A stretch of DNA of 64,000 nucleotides from Scandinavium vulneris_A. Its GTDB lineage: Bacteria > Pseudomonadota > Gammaproteobacteria > Enterobacterales > Enterobacteriaceae. Positions within the stretch are counted from its first letter, which is position 1. Each line of letters begins with the position of its first letter. Below, piece by piece: positions 9,136 through 18,040 of the stretch. Both the position numbers and the translations under genes were made by a program. Under the pieces are notes generated by a model. That model was not told the origin of the DNA and did no database searches. It saw only the letters and a program-made list of their open reading frames with translations. Where the stretch lies: the NCBI GenBank assembly GCA_046518185.1, contig JBKGRZ010000003.1:310001-374000 (forward strand). The letters run 5' to 3'.

Positions 9136-10350
9136 TTAACGCAGGTTAACCAGCGTCTGCAGAAGCTCAGACTGGGTTTTGATGGTTTGAGAGTTAGACT
9201 GGTAGTTGCGCTGGTAGACGATCATATTGACCATTTCCTGGCCCATATCGACGTTCGATTGCTCAAGCTGACCGCCGCTCAGATTGCCAAAGCTACCGGT
9301 GCCCGACGCGCCAAAGAACGGCTGCCCGGACTGCGGCGTTTCCGCCCACACGTTGCTGCCCTGTGCCGCCAGCCCGCCGCTGTTGGCGAAGTCAGCCAAT
9401 ACCACCTGCGCCACGGTCTGACGCTTGCCGTTACTGTAAGTTGCGACAATTTCACCGTTCTCACCCACCACGAAGGTCTGGTATTTGCCCGGAGCTTGAC
9501 CGTCGATTTCGTTAAGCTTCATGGTGCTGTCACCTTTCACCTGGGTGATGTCAGACAGATCCAAAGAAACATTCAGGGCAGCAGATCCGTTGAATGACGC
9601 GCCTTTGACTGCAAGGCGAGTGTTTGAGCCTTTCAGGCTGCCATCCGGATTGAACTCTAAATCCAACTCGACAACTTCATCATCACCGGCAGCGGGCGAG
9701 GTTTCATCGCGGGCATACGCCGTCCATTTCCCGGCGTCGGTCTGCACGAAATAGAGCTTAATAATGTGGGTGTTACCGAGACTGTCAGTGGCTTCAACCT
9801 GGCTGGTGTAGTTGTAGGTTTTATCATCCTCATAGTCGAACTTATCTTTTTCATGAAAGTCGGTAGAGTCGCCTTTCAGATTGCCGGCCAGTGAGCCGGA
9901 GGTCGATGCCACCGGCGGCATGTCACCGGTCGGGATCTGAATCGGCCCAATTGGCGCGCCAGGTGAAATCACCGGCGGTGTGCCGGTCGCCTGATAGCCG
10001 GTCAAAAACAGATTGTTGGTTTTGTTGTAGATATTGCCGTTAACGTCGAGGTCAAACTGGCCGTTACGGCCATAAAACACGCTGCCGCCTTCGTTGACCA
10101 TGCGGAAAAAACCGCGCCCTGAAAGGGCCATATCCAGGTTACGTCCCGTCGCTGTCGGCCCGCCATCGGCGAAGTTTTGGGTCACGCCCGCCACCTGGAC
10201 TCCCAGTCCTGTTGCGCCGGAAAACATATCCGCAAACGCAACCGAGCCAGACTTAAAACCGAAGGTCTGGGAGTTGGCAATGTTGTTGCCCACCACATCC
10301 AGCGCTTTTGCTGCGGCGTTGAGGCCGCTAAGACCTTGTGAAAAACCCAT
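9136..10350 (-). CDS. flgE: FlgE, flagellar hook protein
   Basis: FlgE polymerises into the flexible hook. The 404-residue product (E. coli has 402) has the axial N-terminal motif VGNNIANSQTFGFKSGSVAF, variable outer domains in the middle rich in Asp and Thr, and the C-terminal helix ELLQTLVNLR. It is read after flgD, the hook cap gene. Confidence 0.97.
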   Translation of the reverse strand: MGFSQGLSGLNAAAKALDVVGNNIANSQTFGFKSGSVAFADMFSGATGLGVQVAGVTQNFADGGPTATGRNLDMALSGRGFFRMVNEGGSVFYGRNGQFDLDVNGNIYNKTNNLFLTGYQATGTPPVISPGAPIGPIQIPTGDMPPVASTSGSLAGNLKGDSTDFHEKDKFDYEDDKTYNYTSQVEATDSLGNTHIIKLYFVQTDAGKWTAYARDETSPAAGDDEVVELDLEFNPDGSLKGSNTRLAVKGASFNGSAALNVSLDLSDITQVKGDSTMKLNEIDGQAPGKYQTFVVGENGEIVATYSNGKRQTVAQVVLADFANSGGLAAQGSNVWAETPQSGQPFFGASGTGSFGNLSGGQLEQSNVDMGQEMVNMIVYQRNYQSNSQTIKTQSELLQTLVNLR

Positions 10351-10377
10351 ATTCTGATTCCAGTAAGTGAGAGTGAA

Positions 10378-11073
10378 TTATTTTTGGATAACGACCACGT
10401 CGCCCATGCCAATCGGGTCGTGATCGCGCAGGTGAAGGACGGCTCCGTTGCCGGTCATGGTCACGCCTTCCACCAGCGCCTGCATCAGCCCCGACACCTC
10501 CAGCTTCTCGCCTTCGGCGCTTTTCGCTTCGAAGGTGAGCGTGTATTCGGTATCTGGCGCAGGGCCAGGTTCTGGCTTGAAGTTCTGCAAATCATCAAGG
10601 CTGAAGGTCTTGACCCCGGCCTTAACGTTTTTCAGTTCAGCGGTGTAGGCACCACCGTTACCGTCATCAAGCGTAACGGTGACCGTGTCCGCATCGCCGC
10701 CCAGCAGGAAGCTGAACTTGTCGGCCCCCTCCACCCCGTCTTGCTGAATGCCCAGGCCGGACCCGGTCGTCACTTTCGGATCGCCCTCAATAAGCACCGA
10801 ACGCCCCACCCACGAGGCGGCACTCATGCTGCCCAGTTGGTTGACCAGGCCGTGCATGCTGGCCACCGAGGTATTGAGCTTCTCAACGCCCGCTGCGGTA
10901 TTGAACTGCGCCAGCTGCGCGGTGAGCTGGTTGTTATCCATCGGGTTAGTCGGATCCTGGTTTTTCATTTGCGCGACCAGCAATTCCATAAAGTGTTGGC
11001 TGAGATCGCCGGCGCTGTTACCCGTGCCGTACTCCGTGCCGCTGCCGCTGTTATTGACCTGAGAGACTGCCAT
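10378..11073 (-). CDS. flgD: FlgD, hook cap / hook assembly scaffold
   Basis: FlgD caps the hook during FlgE assembly. The 231-residue product has the conserved N-terminal export and assembly region (FMELLVAQMKNQDPTNPMDN) and a C-terminal domain with a tudor-like and Ig-like fold in the family. The Gly/Ser-rich first 20 residues are typical. It sits between flgC and flgE. Confidence 0.96.
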   Translation of the reverse strand: MAVSQVNNSGSGTEYGTGNSAGDLSQHFMELLVAQMKNQDPTNPMDNNQLTAQLAQFNTAAGVEKLNTSVASMHGLVNQLGSMSAASWVGRSVLIEGDPKVTTGSGLGIQQDGVEGADKFSFLLGGDADTVTVTLDDGNGGAYTAELKNVKAGVKTFSLDDLQNFKPEPGPAPDTEYTLTFEAKSAEGEKLEVSGLMQALVEGVTMTGNGAVLHLRDHDPIGMGDVVVIQK

Positions 11074-11082
11074 CTGTTGTCC

Positions 11083-11487
11083 TTACTGACCGAGGGTCAG
11101 GGTTTTTAGCATCAGGGTTTTGGCGGAGTTCATCACTTCGACGTTGGCCTGATAGCTGCGGGAAGCGGAAATCGTGTTCACCATTTCGTTCACCACGTTA
11201 ACGTTGGGCATCCGCACGTAGCCCTGCTCATCCGCCAGCGGGTTGCCGGGCTCATACACCAGCCGGTCCGGGGCACTGCTTTCCACCACGTCGCTCACCT
11301 TCACCCCGCCGATGGCATCACCTGCGGCAGCATCGACTTCGAACAAGACCTGACGGGCGCGATAAGGCTGGCCGTCCGGCCCCGCCACGCTGTCGGCATT
11401 GGCCATATTGCTGGCGCTGACGTTAAGGCGGCGAGACTGCGCGGCCATCGCCGAGCCTGAAATATCAAAAACGCTAAATAACGACAT
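11083..11487 (-). CDS. flgC: FlgC, proximal rod protein
   Basis: FlgC is a proximal rod subunit of 134 residues, the usual length. It shows the axial signature NVSASNMANADSVAGPDGQP and the C-terminal motif VVNEMVNTISASRSYQANVEVMN region. The spacing to flgB is 5 bases and to flgD 9, consistent with one polycistronic message. Confidence 0.97.
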   Translation of the reverse strand: MSLFSVFDISGSAMAAQSRRLNVSASNMANADSVAGPDGQPYRARQVLFEVDAAAGDAIGGVKVSDVVESSAPDRLVYEPGNPLADEQGYVRMPNVNVVNEMVNTISASRSYQANVEVMNSAKTLMLKTLTLGQ

Positions 11488-11492
11488 CGAAA

Positions 11493-11906
11493 TTATCCCT
11501 GACTGAGTACGGTCATCATTTTCTTAATATCCGCACCGAGGAATGTCAGGCCGGACTGGTATTTCACGGCGTTATCCGCAAAATTCACGCGTTCCCTGTC
11601 CATGTCCACGGTATTACCGTCGGCACTGGGCTGATCGGGCACCCGATATAACAACTGAGGGTCATCAAATGGCATTGCCTGCCCCTCAATATGACGGTTC
11701 GACGTTAATGAAAGTGAGACCGATGTTTTCGCCATAGACGTATTGCTCATGGCGCTTTTTAACTGCTGAGAAAAATCCAGATCACGCGCCAGGTAGCCCG
11801 GCGTGTCGGCATTGGCAATGTTCGATGCCAGCACGTCCTGACGGCGCGTGAGCAGACTCAACGCCTGCTGTTGAAAGCGAAACGCATCATCAAGTTTATT
11901 GACCAT
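11493..11906 (-). CDS. flgB: FlgB, proximal rod protein
   Basis: FlgB is the first rod subunit at the MS-ring. Starting at ATG 11906 the protein is MVNKLDDAFRFQQQALSL..., 138 residues, the same as E. coli FlgB, with SNIANADTPGYLARDLDF. An in-frame extension to 11972 would add 22 residues unlike the family, and an AGGAG element lies just before ATG 11906. It is the first gene of flgBCDEFGHIJ and diverges from flgA. Confidence 0.96.
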   Translation of the reverse strand: MVNKLDDAFRFQQQALSLLTRRQDVLASNIANADTPGYLARDLDFSQQLKSAMSNTSMAKTSVSLSLTSNRHIEGQAMPFDDPQLLYRVPDQPSADGNTVDMDRERVNFADNAVKYQSGLTFLGADIKKMMTVLSQG

Positions 11907-12165
11907 AAAGAGGGGCTCCTGCCTCGCATTATCCAGAGTGCGATAGTGTAGACAGCGCTGGTGAAATATCACACTGCGAAGACCCGACAGAAATAAGCGC
12001 TTTTAACGAATTCGAGGAAGATATTTTTGCGAGGAATAACTGATGAATTTAAATGGCTGCAAAAGTGTCAGCATTTAGCCCAATAAAAGCATTTGCGATG
12101 CGTATATAATTTAACCATGGATATTATTCCAGAAGACTCTACGCTTATTTAAACAAGGCAACAAG
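11907..12165. promoter_or_regulatory. flgB-flgA divergent promoter region
   Basis: This 259-bp divergent space must carry both early promoters. AAATAAGCG at 11991-11999 resembles the FlhDC half-site (AAATA[A/G]CG), and an imperfect inverted partner (ATATTTTTGCG) follows at about 12020, with spacing longer than the published 10-12 bases. AT-rich TATAATTT near 12107 could be the -10 for flgA. FlhDC control is expected from the family; the exact boxes are my reading only. Confidence 0.45.
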
Positions 12166-12864
12166 ATGAAACTCCCTTTATTCCTCACGGTCATGCTGGC
12201 CGCATTCGGCTCTGCGCCACTGTACGCCAGCGTGCCGTCGCTGCCGAGCGCCGAACAGCGACTGTTGCTCAAACTCAATGCGCTGTTCCAGCCCGGTAAC
12301 GCCGAGGGCGAGATTGTGCGCACCGTTGAGTTGCTTGCCACTCCGCAGCAGATTGCCGCCGTTTGTGATGCGCCTGAACTCAGCATCACCGGGCACGATA
12401 CGCGGTTAACCGGAAAACGCACCGTGAGCGCCCGCTGTGGTGCGCACAAACACTATTTGCCGGTCCGCGTCAGCGCGCAGGGGACCTGGTGGGTCGCCAG
12501 CCAAAGCCTGCCCAGTGGGACGATCGTTCAGCGGGGTGATATCGAACCGATCACCGGCAGCATTGACGGGCAGCCCAGCGGACTTATCTTCAAACCGGAT
12601 GACATTATCGGTCAGCGCCTGACCCGGGCAGTCACCGTCGGTAAACCCGTCTTGCAAAACCAGCTGCGCCAGCAATGGCGACTGCATGCCGGGCAAACGG
12701 TGGATTTAGTCACCTCCGGCGAAGGCTTTCGCATTCGCGGTCAGGGCAAAGCGCTGGGTAACGCCGCAGTCGACGATATGCTGAAAGTTCAGACCGCCAA
12801 CGGGCAAACCGTCAGCGGGAAAGTCGGGGCGGACGGTGAGGTGATGATTTTTTTACGACAATAA
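12166..12864 (+). CDS. flgA: FlgA, P-ring assembly chaperone
   Basis: FlgA is the periplasmic chaperone for FlgI. The 232-residue precursor has a Sec signal (cut after about residue 21, LYA|SVPSL), a cysteine-containing middle domain and a C-terminal SAF domain (LPSGTIVQRGDIEPI ... GKPVLQNQLRQQW). It diverges from flgB and is followed by flgM after 74 bases that hold a sigma-28 promoter. Confidence 0.96.
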   Translation: MKLPLFLTVMLAAFGSAPLYASVPSLPSAEQRLLLKLNALFQPGNAEGEIVRTVELLATPQQIAAVCDAPELSITGHDTRLTGKRTVSARCGAHKHYLPVRVSAQGTWWVASQSLPSGTIVQRGDIEPITGSIDGQPSGLIFKPDDIIGQRLTRAVTVGKPVLQNQLRQQWRLHAGQTVDLVTSGEGFRIRGQGKALGNAAVDDMLKVQTANGQTVSGKVGADGEVMIFLRQ

Positions 12865-12865
12865 T

Positions 12866-12892
12866 TTTAGTTTTTTCGCCAAACACCGATGA
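12866..12892 (+). promoter_or_regulatory. Sigma-28 promoter for flgMN
   Basis: TTTAGTTT (12866-12873), an exact 11-base spacer, and ACCGATGA (12885-12892). This is the best sigma-28 match in the window and lies 46 bases before flgM, so flgM is made both from the flgA transcript and, after sigma-28 release, from its own promoter, as known in Salmonella. Confidence 0.8.
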
Positions 12893-12938
12893 GCAATGTA
12901 TAGACCGACGAAAAAACCTTTTACCTGCGAGGACCACG

Positions 12939-13235
12939 ATGAGCATAGACAGCACTCAACCCACGACTCCGGTTAGCAGCCTCCCCTCCGCTACCGAGAT
13001 GCGTACACGTACCACGGCGCAGGACCACAGCACGACCCCAGGCGATGCAACCGGGGAAAACAAAACCGCCGTCACCCTGAGCGCCTTGACTCGCCAGATT
13101 CAGACCGACGACAGCCGCGATGTGAATCACGCCCGCGTCGCCGAAATTCGTGCCGCGCTGGCCGCCGGGGAACTCCCTCTGGAGCCCGAAAAAATCGCCC
13201 AAGCGCTGGTGCAGGATATGTTTCAGTTTCACTAA
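12939..13235 (+). CDS. flgM: FlgM, anti-sigma-28 factor
   Basis: FlgM binds FliA and blocks late transcription until it is exported through the finished hook. The 98-residue protein has a Thr/Ser-rich, disordered N-terminal half and the family's C-terminal sigma-binding region (ARVAEIRAALAAGELPLEPE...ALVQDMFQFH). A GAGGA ribosome site precedes the ATG. flgN follows after 20 bases. Confidence 0.95.
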   Translation: MSIDSTQPTTPVSSLPSATEMRTRTTAQDHSTTPGDATGENKTAVTLSALTRQIQTDDSRDVNHARVAEIRAALAAGELPLEPEKIAQALVQDMFQFH

Positions 13236-13255
13236 TCGCAGGATTTTTTTTAGAT

Positions 13256-13699
13256 ATGGATAAGCTGTACCCGATACTCGCGCAGATGAAAACGTCTCTG
13301 GATGAACTGGAGGCGATCATGATTGAAGAGGTCAACCAGCTCAACCGGGGGCAAATCAATCCGGTTTCCCTCCAGGTGCTGGCTGATAACAAAAGCCAGC
13401 TGCTGTCGACCATTCAGTATTACGATGAGATGCGTCGCCAGCAGGAGCAGGTGTCGGCATTCGTTGCTCCCTATCCTACGCAGGGTAAGCTGTCCGTCTG
13501 CTGGCAGCAGATTGATGAGAAAGTTCGCGATACCCGGATGCTCAACCTGAAAGTGGAAGTGCTTCTGCAAAGACATATGCATAAAAACCAGCATCTGCAG
13601 AAGGTGGTCGACCACGTTGGACATGCCAATACTCTGTACGGCCCGGCGGGAGAGTCGAGCCTCGCGCCAACCGGTCGCAAATACAACATCACGATTTAA
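13256..13699 (+). CDS. flgN: FlgN, export chaperone for FlgK and FlgL
   Basis: FlgN is the cytoplasmic chaperone that brings the junction proteins FlgK and FlgL to the export gate. The 147-residue, mainly helical product begins MDKLYPILAQMKTSLDELEA and ends with SSLAPTGRKYNITI, close to the enterobacterial C-terminus used for substrate binding. It is the last gene of flgAMN and is followed directly by a strong terminator. Confidence 0.94.
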   Translation: MDKLYPILAQMKTSLDELEAIMIEEVNQLNRGQINPVSLQVLADNKSQLLSTIQYYDEMRRQQEQVSAFVAPYPTQGKLSVCWQQIDEKVRDTRMLNLKVEVLLQRHMHKNQHLQKVVDHVGHANTLYGPAGESSLAPTGRKYNITI

Positions 13700-13727
13700 T
13701 GTTAACGCGTTCGTTGCCTCAACGTTT

Positions 13728-13754
13728 GCTCGCCCTGGTGGCGAGCTTTTTTTT
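13728..13754 (+). terminator. Rho-independent terminator after flgN
   Basis: GCTCGCC (13728-13734), a five-base loop, GGCGAGC (13740-13746), then eight T residues. Confidence 0.9.
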
Positions 13755-13794
13755 GGCCCGCAGAAAACGCCCGGCGGCAGTGCGTTTACCGGGC

Positions 13795-13820
13795 AAAAAA
13801 AACCGCCGTTAAACGGCGGT
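13795..13820 (-). terminator. Rho-independent terminator overlapping the fliT stop
   Basis: On the - strand, ACCGCCG and CGGCGGT (stem within 13802-13820) are followed by eight T residues (13795-13802). The fliT stop codon (13809-13811) is in the hairpin loop, so translation to the stop could interfere with hairpin folding. Confidence 0.88.
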
Positions 13821-14129
13821 ATAGGCTTGCGCAGAACGGCGGGATTGCCGCAGGGAGGACATCTCCCCGCTGAGGTTATTAAGCCGGGCCTGGATGCACT
13901 GCATCAGCCGCGAGTCCTGTATCAACAGGGCCTCAAGCAGCTGCACGGCCATTTCACGCTCCGTGCTTTCCAGCGCATTGAAATCAACATCTACCATCGC
14001 TTTTAGCTGCGTAGAATAGACTTCCACATCGTCAGCAAACGCGTCCCAGGCTTCCTGCCCGGCAAGGGTCAGCAGCGCATGGTTACGCGCCAACAGGTCT
14101 TCTAGCTGAACCAGCGTTGTATTATCCAT
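13809..14129 (-). CDS. fliT: FliT, FliD chaperone and FlhDC inhibitor
   Basis: FliT escorts the filament cap FliD and, when free, inhibits FlhDC. The 106-residue helical product (MDNTTLVQLEDLLARNHALL) fits the family, which is about 121 residues in E. coli, though it is somewhat short at the C-terminus. It overlaps fliS by 8 bases, so translation is coupled, and it ends in a terminator. Confidence 0.92.
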   Translation of the reverse strand: MDNTTLVQLEDLLARNHALLTLAGQEAWDAFADDVEVYSTQLKAMVDVDFNALESTEREMAVQLLEALLIQDSRLMQCIQARLNNLSGEMSSLRQSRRSAQAYTAV

Positions 14130-14529
14130 GTTTGACCTGCTTGTTCTGTGGGTCGATAGCTTTCCAGGTCTCGGACAGGTCGACCATCAGGGAAATCAGG
14201 TGCGGCAACTTTTCGCCCGTTTTATTGAGATTTGCTTCGAGCAAATTACGCGAAACGTATTCGTACAGACTTTCCAGATCGTCGGCAATCTTGCCGCCAA
14301 TTTCATGGTTCAGCCCGGCGCGCAGGCCATTATCGATAATATTGATAGCCCGGGAGATCATCTCCCCGCGACGGGCGATATTACCGGACTGGAAGTAGAT
14401 CTCTGCCCGACGCATCGCGTTAATCGCCCCGTCAAACAGTAAGACAATCAGCTGATGCGGCGTAGCACCGACAATCTGGCTATCAAGAGAGACAGCGGAA
14501 TAGGCGCTGTTACCTGTTTTGGTGTACAT
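14122..14529 (-). CDS. fliS: FliS, flagellin export chaperone
   Basis: FliS binds the C-terminus of FliC to stop premature polymerisation. The 135-residue protein has the conserved start MYTKTGNSAYSAVSLDSQIV and the core PHQLIVLLFDGAINAMRRAE. It lies between fliD and fliT and serves two flagellins here whose C-terminal 76 residues are identical, so one chaperone can bind both. Confidence 0.96.
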   Translation of the reverse strand: MYTKTGNSAYSAVSLDSQIVGATPHQLIVLLFDGAINAMRRAEIYFQSGNIARRGEMISRAINIIDNGLRAGLNHEIGGKIADDLESLYEYVSRNLLEANLNKTGEKLPHLISLMVDLSETWKAIDPQNKQVKHG

Positions 14530-14541
14530 CGTTAAATCCTG

Positions 14542-14562
14542 CCGGGCAGCCGTACTGCCCGG
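14542..14562 (-). repeat. Intercistronic hairpin between fliD and fliS
   Basis: CCGGGCAG (14542-14549) and CTGCCCGG (14555-14562) form a perfect 8-bp stem with a five-base loop, with no T-tract. It ends 12 bases before the fliS ATG on the - strand and may set the ratio of FliD to FliST. Confidence 0.55.
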
Positions 14563-14575
14563 GAATGTTGAGGGG

Positions 14576-16069
14576 TTATTCTTTCATCAGGCCGAGCAGC
14601 GCGGCCTGCAGCGACTGGCTCAGACTGTTCATTTCGGTCATCGCTTTATCGAGCCGTAAAAACTCTTTCTCGCTACGCTTAAGGCTGTCCTCAATGCGCA
14701 TCTCCACTCGGGTGATCTGCTTCGCGATGCGCGACTCTTGCTCTTTCAACCCTTTGACCGCAGTGGTGATTGCCCCTTCGGTTTTCGGCGTGCTGTCGCT
14801 GTCACCGAGATAGATTTTGAATACATCTTCCATCCGGTCTTTCAGGCCATCCGCCCCGTCTTTACCGAGGAACAGGGCTTCGACTTCTTTCGGATTATTT
14901 TTCAACGCTTCGTCGAGCTTTTTGCTGTCGATCGACAGCAGCCCGATGGTGCCGGTACGCTCTTCACCCGGATTGACGTCATCAAACTTCACTGTGATGC
15001 CGAGGGTGGCCAACGACTGGTACAGTTCGCTGGCTTCGCCGTAGTTGCCGACGGCGGTGGATTTCATCTGGCTGGTCAGGCGGCGCAGCGTACCGTCGCC
15101 AAACAGCGCGCCGTTGCCGGTGTTCGGCTGGGTCGGATCGGCGTTTTTGTCCGGGGCGGTATACGCGCTGACGCTGGCCGACAGATTCAGGAAAGCGTTG
15201 TAGTTTTTAACGAATTCCTCAATCAGGGTTTTCACCTGTGAGGTATCAGCCGTCACCGAGAGGGTTTCAGATTTGTATTCCTTTGGTGGCCCCTCCGCCA
15301 CCACCTCCGACACTTCACGCAGCTCAAGGGTAATACCGGTGATCGCATCGGCGATGGTGTTCGAACTGCGCTCAACCTCCTCCCCGTCAATCTCAATCAG
15401 CGCATTCTGCGCGGCGGTGATTTCGGTCATTTTGCTTGAACCCTTCGGATCAAAGTTCAGCACATCAGCCAGCTTCGGGTCACCGTCAACGTTAACGGTG
15501 ATTTCACCGTCGCTACCGGTCTTTTTCGACGTCACAACCAGCTTGAATTTCCCGCCGCCCGCCGACATCACTTCAGCCGTGACGTCGCCGTTCTTTTCAT
15601 TGATTTTCTTGGCAATCTGGGTCAGCGAGGTTTCATCTTTTTTCAGATCGACGTCCATCGGCTTTCCGTCGCCGAGCGTGATGCTGACTTTACGGTTGGT
15701 CTCACTCCCGCCGAGTTCTTTGTCGTTGCTGGTCTGCGGCTCGGTACCGATTTTATGCGACTTTGCCAGCTGTTTAACGACCATCGAATAGCTGTTCGGG
15801 ATGGCACCTTTTCCGGCGGTGGCTTTGAACGCTTTGTTATCCCCAACGCTGACGCCGTTGAAGCCTTCATCCTGCAACTTTTCCATGTTCGATTTGATGG
15901 CATCCAGGGAGCTGGAGATCTTGCCCCACGACGACACCTGTCCGTTGAAACTGCTTTGCTTTTGCAGGTACGGATTGAGTTTTTGATTTTCAGCTACCCG
16001 CAGCTGCGACAGCATAGAAGGAATATCAAGCCCGGATCCACCAAGGCCCGGAACAGCGAATGACGCCAT
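14576..16069 (-). CDS. fliD: FliD, filament cap protein HAP2
   Basis: FliD is the pentameric or hexameric cap under which FliC subunits fold onto the filament tip. The 497-residue product begins MASFAVPGLGGSGLDIPSML, with the N-terminal D0 helix, a Lys/Asp-rich variable middle, and the C-terminal coiled coil (ESRIAKQITRVEMRIEDSLK). It is first in fliDST and has its own sigma-28 promoter at 16112-16138. Confidence 0.95.
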   Translation of the reverse strand: MASFAVPGLGGSGLDIPSMLSQLRVAENQKLNPYLQKQSSFNGQVSSWGKISSSLDAIKSNMEKLQDEGFNGVSVGDNKAFKATAGKGAIPNSYSMVVKQLAKSHKIGTEPQTSNDKELGGSETNRKVSITLGDGKPMDVDLKKDETSLTQIAKKINEKNGDVTAEVMSAGGGKFKLVVTSKKTGSDGEITVNVDGDPKLADVLNFDPKGSSKMTEITAAQNALIEIDGEEVERSSNTIADAITGITLELREVSEVVAEGPPKEYKSETLSVTADTSQVKTLIEEFVKNYNAFLNLSASVSAYTAPDKNADPTQPNTGNGALFGDGTLRRLTSQMKSTAVGNYGEASELYQSLATLGITVKFDDVNPGEERTGTIGLLSIDSKKLDEALKNNPKEVEALFLGKDGADGLKDRMEDVFKIYLGDSDSTPKTEGAITTAVKGLKEQESRIAKQITRVEMRIEDSLKRSEKEFLRLDKAMTEMNSLSQSLQAALLGLMKE

Positions 16070-16111
16070 AATGTGGGTTCCTGTTAATTAAATAAGAGTC
16101 TTCACTGAGAC

Positions 16112-16138
16112 CCATCGGTGGGAATGGCGTTAAGTTTA
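16112..16138 (-). promoter_or_regulatory. Sigma-28 promoter for fliDST
   Basis: On the - strand, TAAACTTA (16131-16138), an 11-base spacer, and ACCGATGG (16112-16119). The -35 has the full TAAA and the -10 keeps the CCGAT core. It lies 42 bases before the fliD ATG. Confidence 0.75.
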
Positions 16139-16280
16139 ATTTTTTACATTTCCGGCAACAACGTCAGAGGGGCGTAAATACACAGAGGCACGCTTATTGC
16201 GCCATCAAATATTCTGATTGAGCAAATAGCTGTCACTTTTTCCGCTATTTATAACCTTTGAAAAAAATCAAAGAAATATT

Positions 16281-16307
16281 TCAGTGATTTTGCTCTGTCA
16301 CCGATGA
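16281..16307 (+). promoter_or_regulatory. Sigma-28 promoter of first flagellin gene
   Basis: The -10 ACCGATGA (16300-16307) is clear. The -35 (TTCAGTGA, 16280-16287) is poor against TAAAGTTT and would need a 12-base spacer. A near copy lies at 18041-18067 before the second flagellin gene, which supports it being functional. Confidence 0.6.
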
Positions 16308-16376
16308 ATGAGGTATGCGCCACCTAATTCGCATAATGACTCTTTCCGTTCGTTCTCATTATAAAAGGATATTAAT

Positions 16377-17876
16377 ATGGCCCAGGTCATTAATACCAAC
16401 TCACTGAGCCTGATGGCTCAGAACAACCTCAACAAATCCCAGACCTCTCTGGGCACCGCCATCGAGCGTCTCTCTTCCGGGATGCGTATCAACAGCGCCA
16501 AAGACGATGCCGCTGGCCTGGCGATTTCTAACCGCTTTACTTCCTCCATCCGTGGCCTGACCCAGGCGGCGCGTAATGCCAACGACGGCATCTCCCTGGC
16601 ACAGACCACTGAAGGCGCGCTGGAAGAAGTCACCGAAAACTTACAGCGTATCCGCGAACTGACCGTTCAGGCGAAAAACGGCACCAACTCCAGCGATGAC
16701 CGCGCGTCTATCCAGAAAGAAATTTCAGCCCGTCTGGACGAGATCAAGCGTATCTCCGAGACCACTAACTTCAACGGCGTGAACGTACTGGACGGCTCGA
16801 AAGACAAGCTGACCATTCAGATCGGCGACAAAGACGGCCAGACCATCGATATCGACCTGAAAAAACTGGATATCGAATCTCTGGGCCTGGAAGACTTTAT
16901 GGATGAGTTTGACGAAATCGGCATTACCAGCTTTGGCAGCAGCCGTATTTCCGGTAGCCAGTTCACGGATAAAGCGACAGCCCAAGGGAATGGTGATGTT
17001 ACGATTGCCGGCCAGGGAGATCCTTGGAAACTCGATGATACCGTCAGAGGCACCATTAAAGACCTGGTCGGCGAATCAAGTGCGTCCAAAGTTGACGTCC
17101 TTACCTATGAAGACGGCGGTCAAACTCGCATCTTTGCATACGGAAAAGACAGCAAAAAATTGGTTGAGATCACGGATCCAAAATGGGATACCGGTACAGC
17201 AGGTGAAATTAAACTGGGAACCTCGCCTGATACCGTTGAAATTACTGATGCCGCAGACAAAGATATGCTGCTCAACGGCCCGAGCAACTTGACCAACCCT
17301 GTGGCGCTGAAAGAAGGTGGTACGCTCAAAGCCCTAAATGGTGACGACATCGCACTGGACCAGGCCAAGCTTGATCAAATATCAAATGAAGCATTCAATT
17401 CCGACGCGGCCACCAGCGGAATGCAACTGTTCTCGGTAACTGACGCCGGTGCCACCAAATACTTCGCTTACGGTGAAGATGGCACTGGCAATAAAACGGT
17501 TCAAGAAATTGTGTTCGCCAACGCTACCGACGCACCAACCGCTACTGACGCACGCCCTGCTGATGCTGATTTTATTATCGACGCTGCAAGTGGAGCGCTG
17601 GCCGACGGCCTGCTGGCCAAGCTCGACGAAGCGCTGACTTCTGTCACCAACTTCCAGGCCGACCTCGGTGCAGTGCAGAACCGTTTCGGCTCTATTATCG
17701 CCAACCTGAACACCACGGTTATCAACACTACCGAAGCGCGCTCCCGTATTCAGGATGCCGACTTCTCGGTGGAAGTCTCCGCCATGAGCCGCGCCAACAT
17801 CCTGCAACAGGCTGGTATCTCCGTGCTGTCTCAGGCTAATCAGGTGCCACAGAACGTGCTGAGCCTGCTGCGTTAA
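16377..17876 (+). CDS. fliC: FliC1, flagellin
   Basis: Flagellin, the filament subunit, 499 residues. Residues 1-171 (MAQVINTNSLSLMAQNNLNK...) and the last 76 form the D0/D1 core and are conserved across enterobacteria; the middle, about 172-420, is the variable surface domain and is acidic and Gly-rich. An AAAGGA ribosome site precedes the ATG. It is the first of two tandem flagellin genes; the shared ends are almost identical in DNA. A terminator follows at 17982-18004. No invertase or repressor gene is near, so simple phase variation is not supported. Confidence 0.97.
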   Translation: MAQVINTNSLSLMAQNNLNKSQTSLGTAIERLSSGMRINSAKDDAAGLAISNRFTSSIRGLTQAARNANDGISLAQTTEGALEEVTENLQRIRELTVQAKNGTNSSDDRASIQKEISARLDEIKRISETTNFNGVNVLDGSKDKLTIQIGDKDGQTIDIDLKKLDIESLGLEDFMDEFDEIGITSFGSSRISGSQFTDKATAQGNGDVTIAGQGDPWKLDDTVRGTIKDLVGESSASKVDVLTYEDGGQTRIFAYGKDSKKLVEITDPKWDTGTAGEIKLGTSPDTVEITDAADKDMLLNGPSNLTNPVALKEGGTLKALNGDDIALDQAKLDQISNEAFNSDAATSGMQLFSVTDAGATKYFAYGEDGTGNKTVQEIVFANATDAPTATDARPADADFIIDAASGALADGLLAKLDEALTSVTNFQADLGAVQNRFGSIIANLNTTVINTTEARSRIQDADFSVEVSAMSRANILQQAGISVLSQANQVPQNVLSLLR

Positions 17877-17981
17877 TTCAGGCTGCCTCTTTGTTGGCTA
17901 CGCCTCGAAGCAACCCGAATTAATCAAATATAACGACGTTTTACCACCTCATTTCGGGGCCGCTGTCCGGGTCCCTTCTTT

Positions 17982-18004
17982 GCCCTCCTGTCGAGGGCTT
18001 TTTT
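17982..18004 (+). terminator. Rho-independent terminator after first flagellin gene
   Basis: GCCCTC (17982-17987), a five-base loop, GAGGGC (17993-17998), followed by six T residues. The first fliC is therefore a separate transcription unit from the second. Confidence 0.88.
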
Positions 18005-18040
18005 ATTTCCAAAAAACCTCCAAATTTTTCTAAAAAAAAT

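Larger units (their letters stand above)
16070..16376. other. fliD-fliC divergent intergenic region
   Basis: This 307-bp AT-rich space holds the fliD promoter on the - strand and the fliC1 promoter on the + strand. The stretch between them (16139-16280) shows A/T runs but no further motif that I can name. Confidence 0.6.
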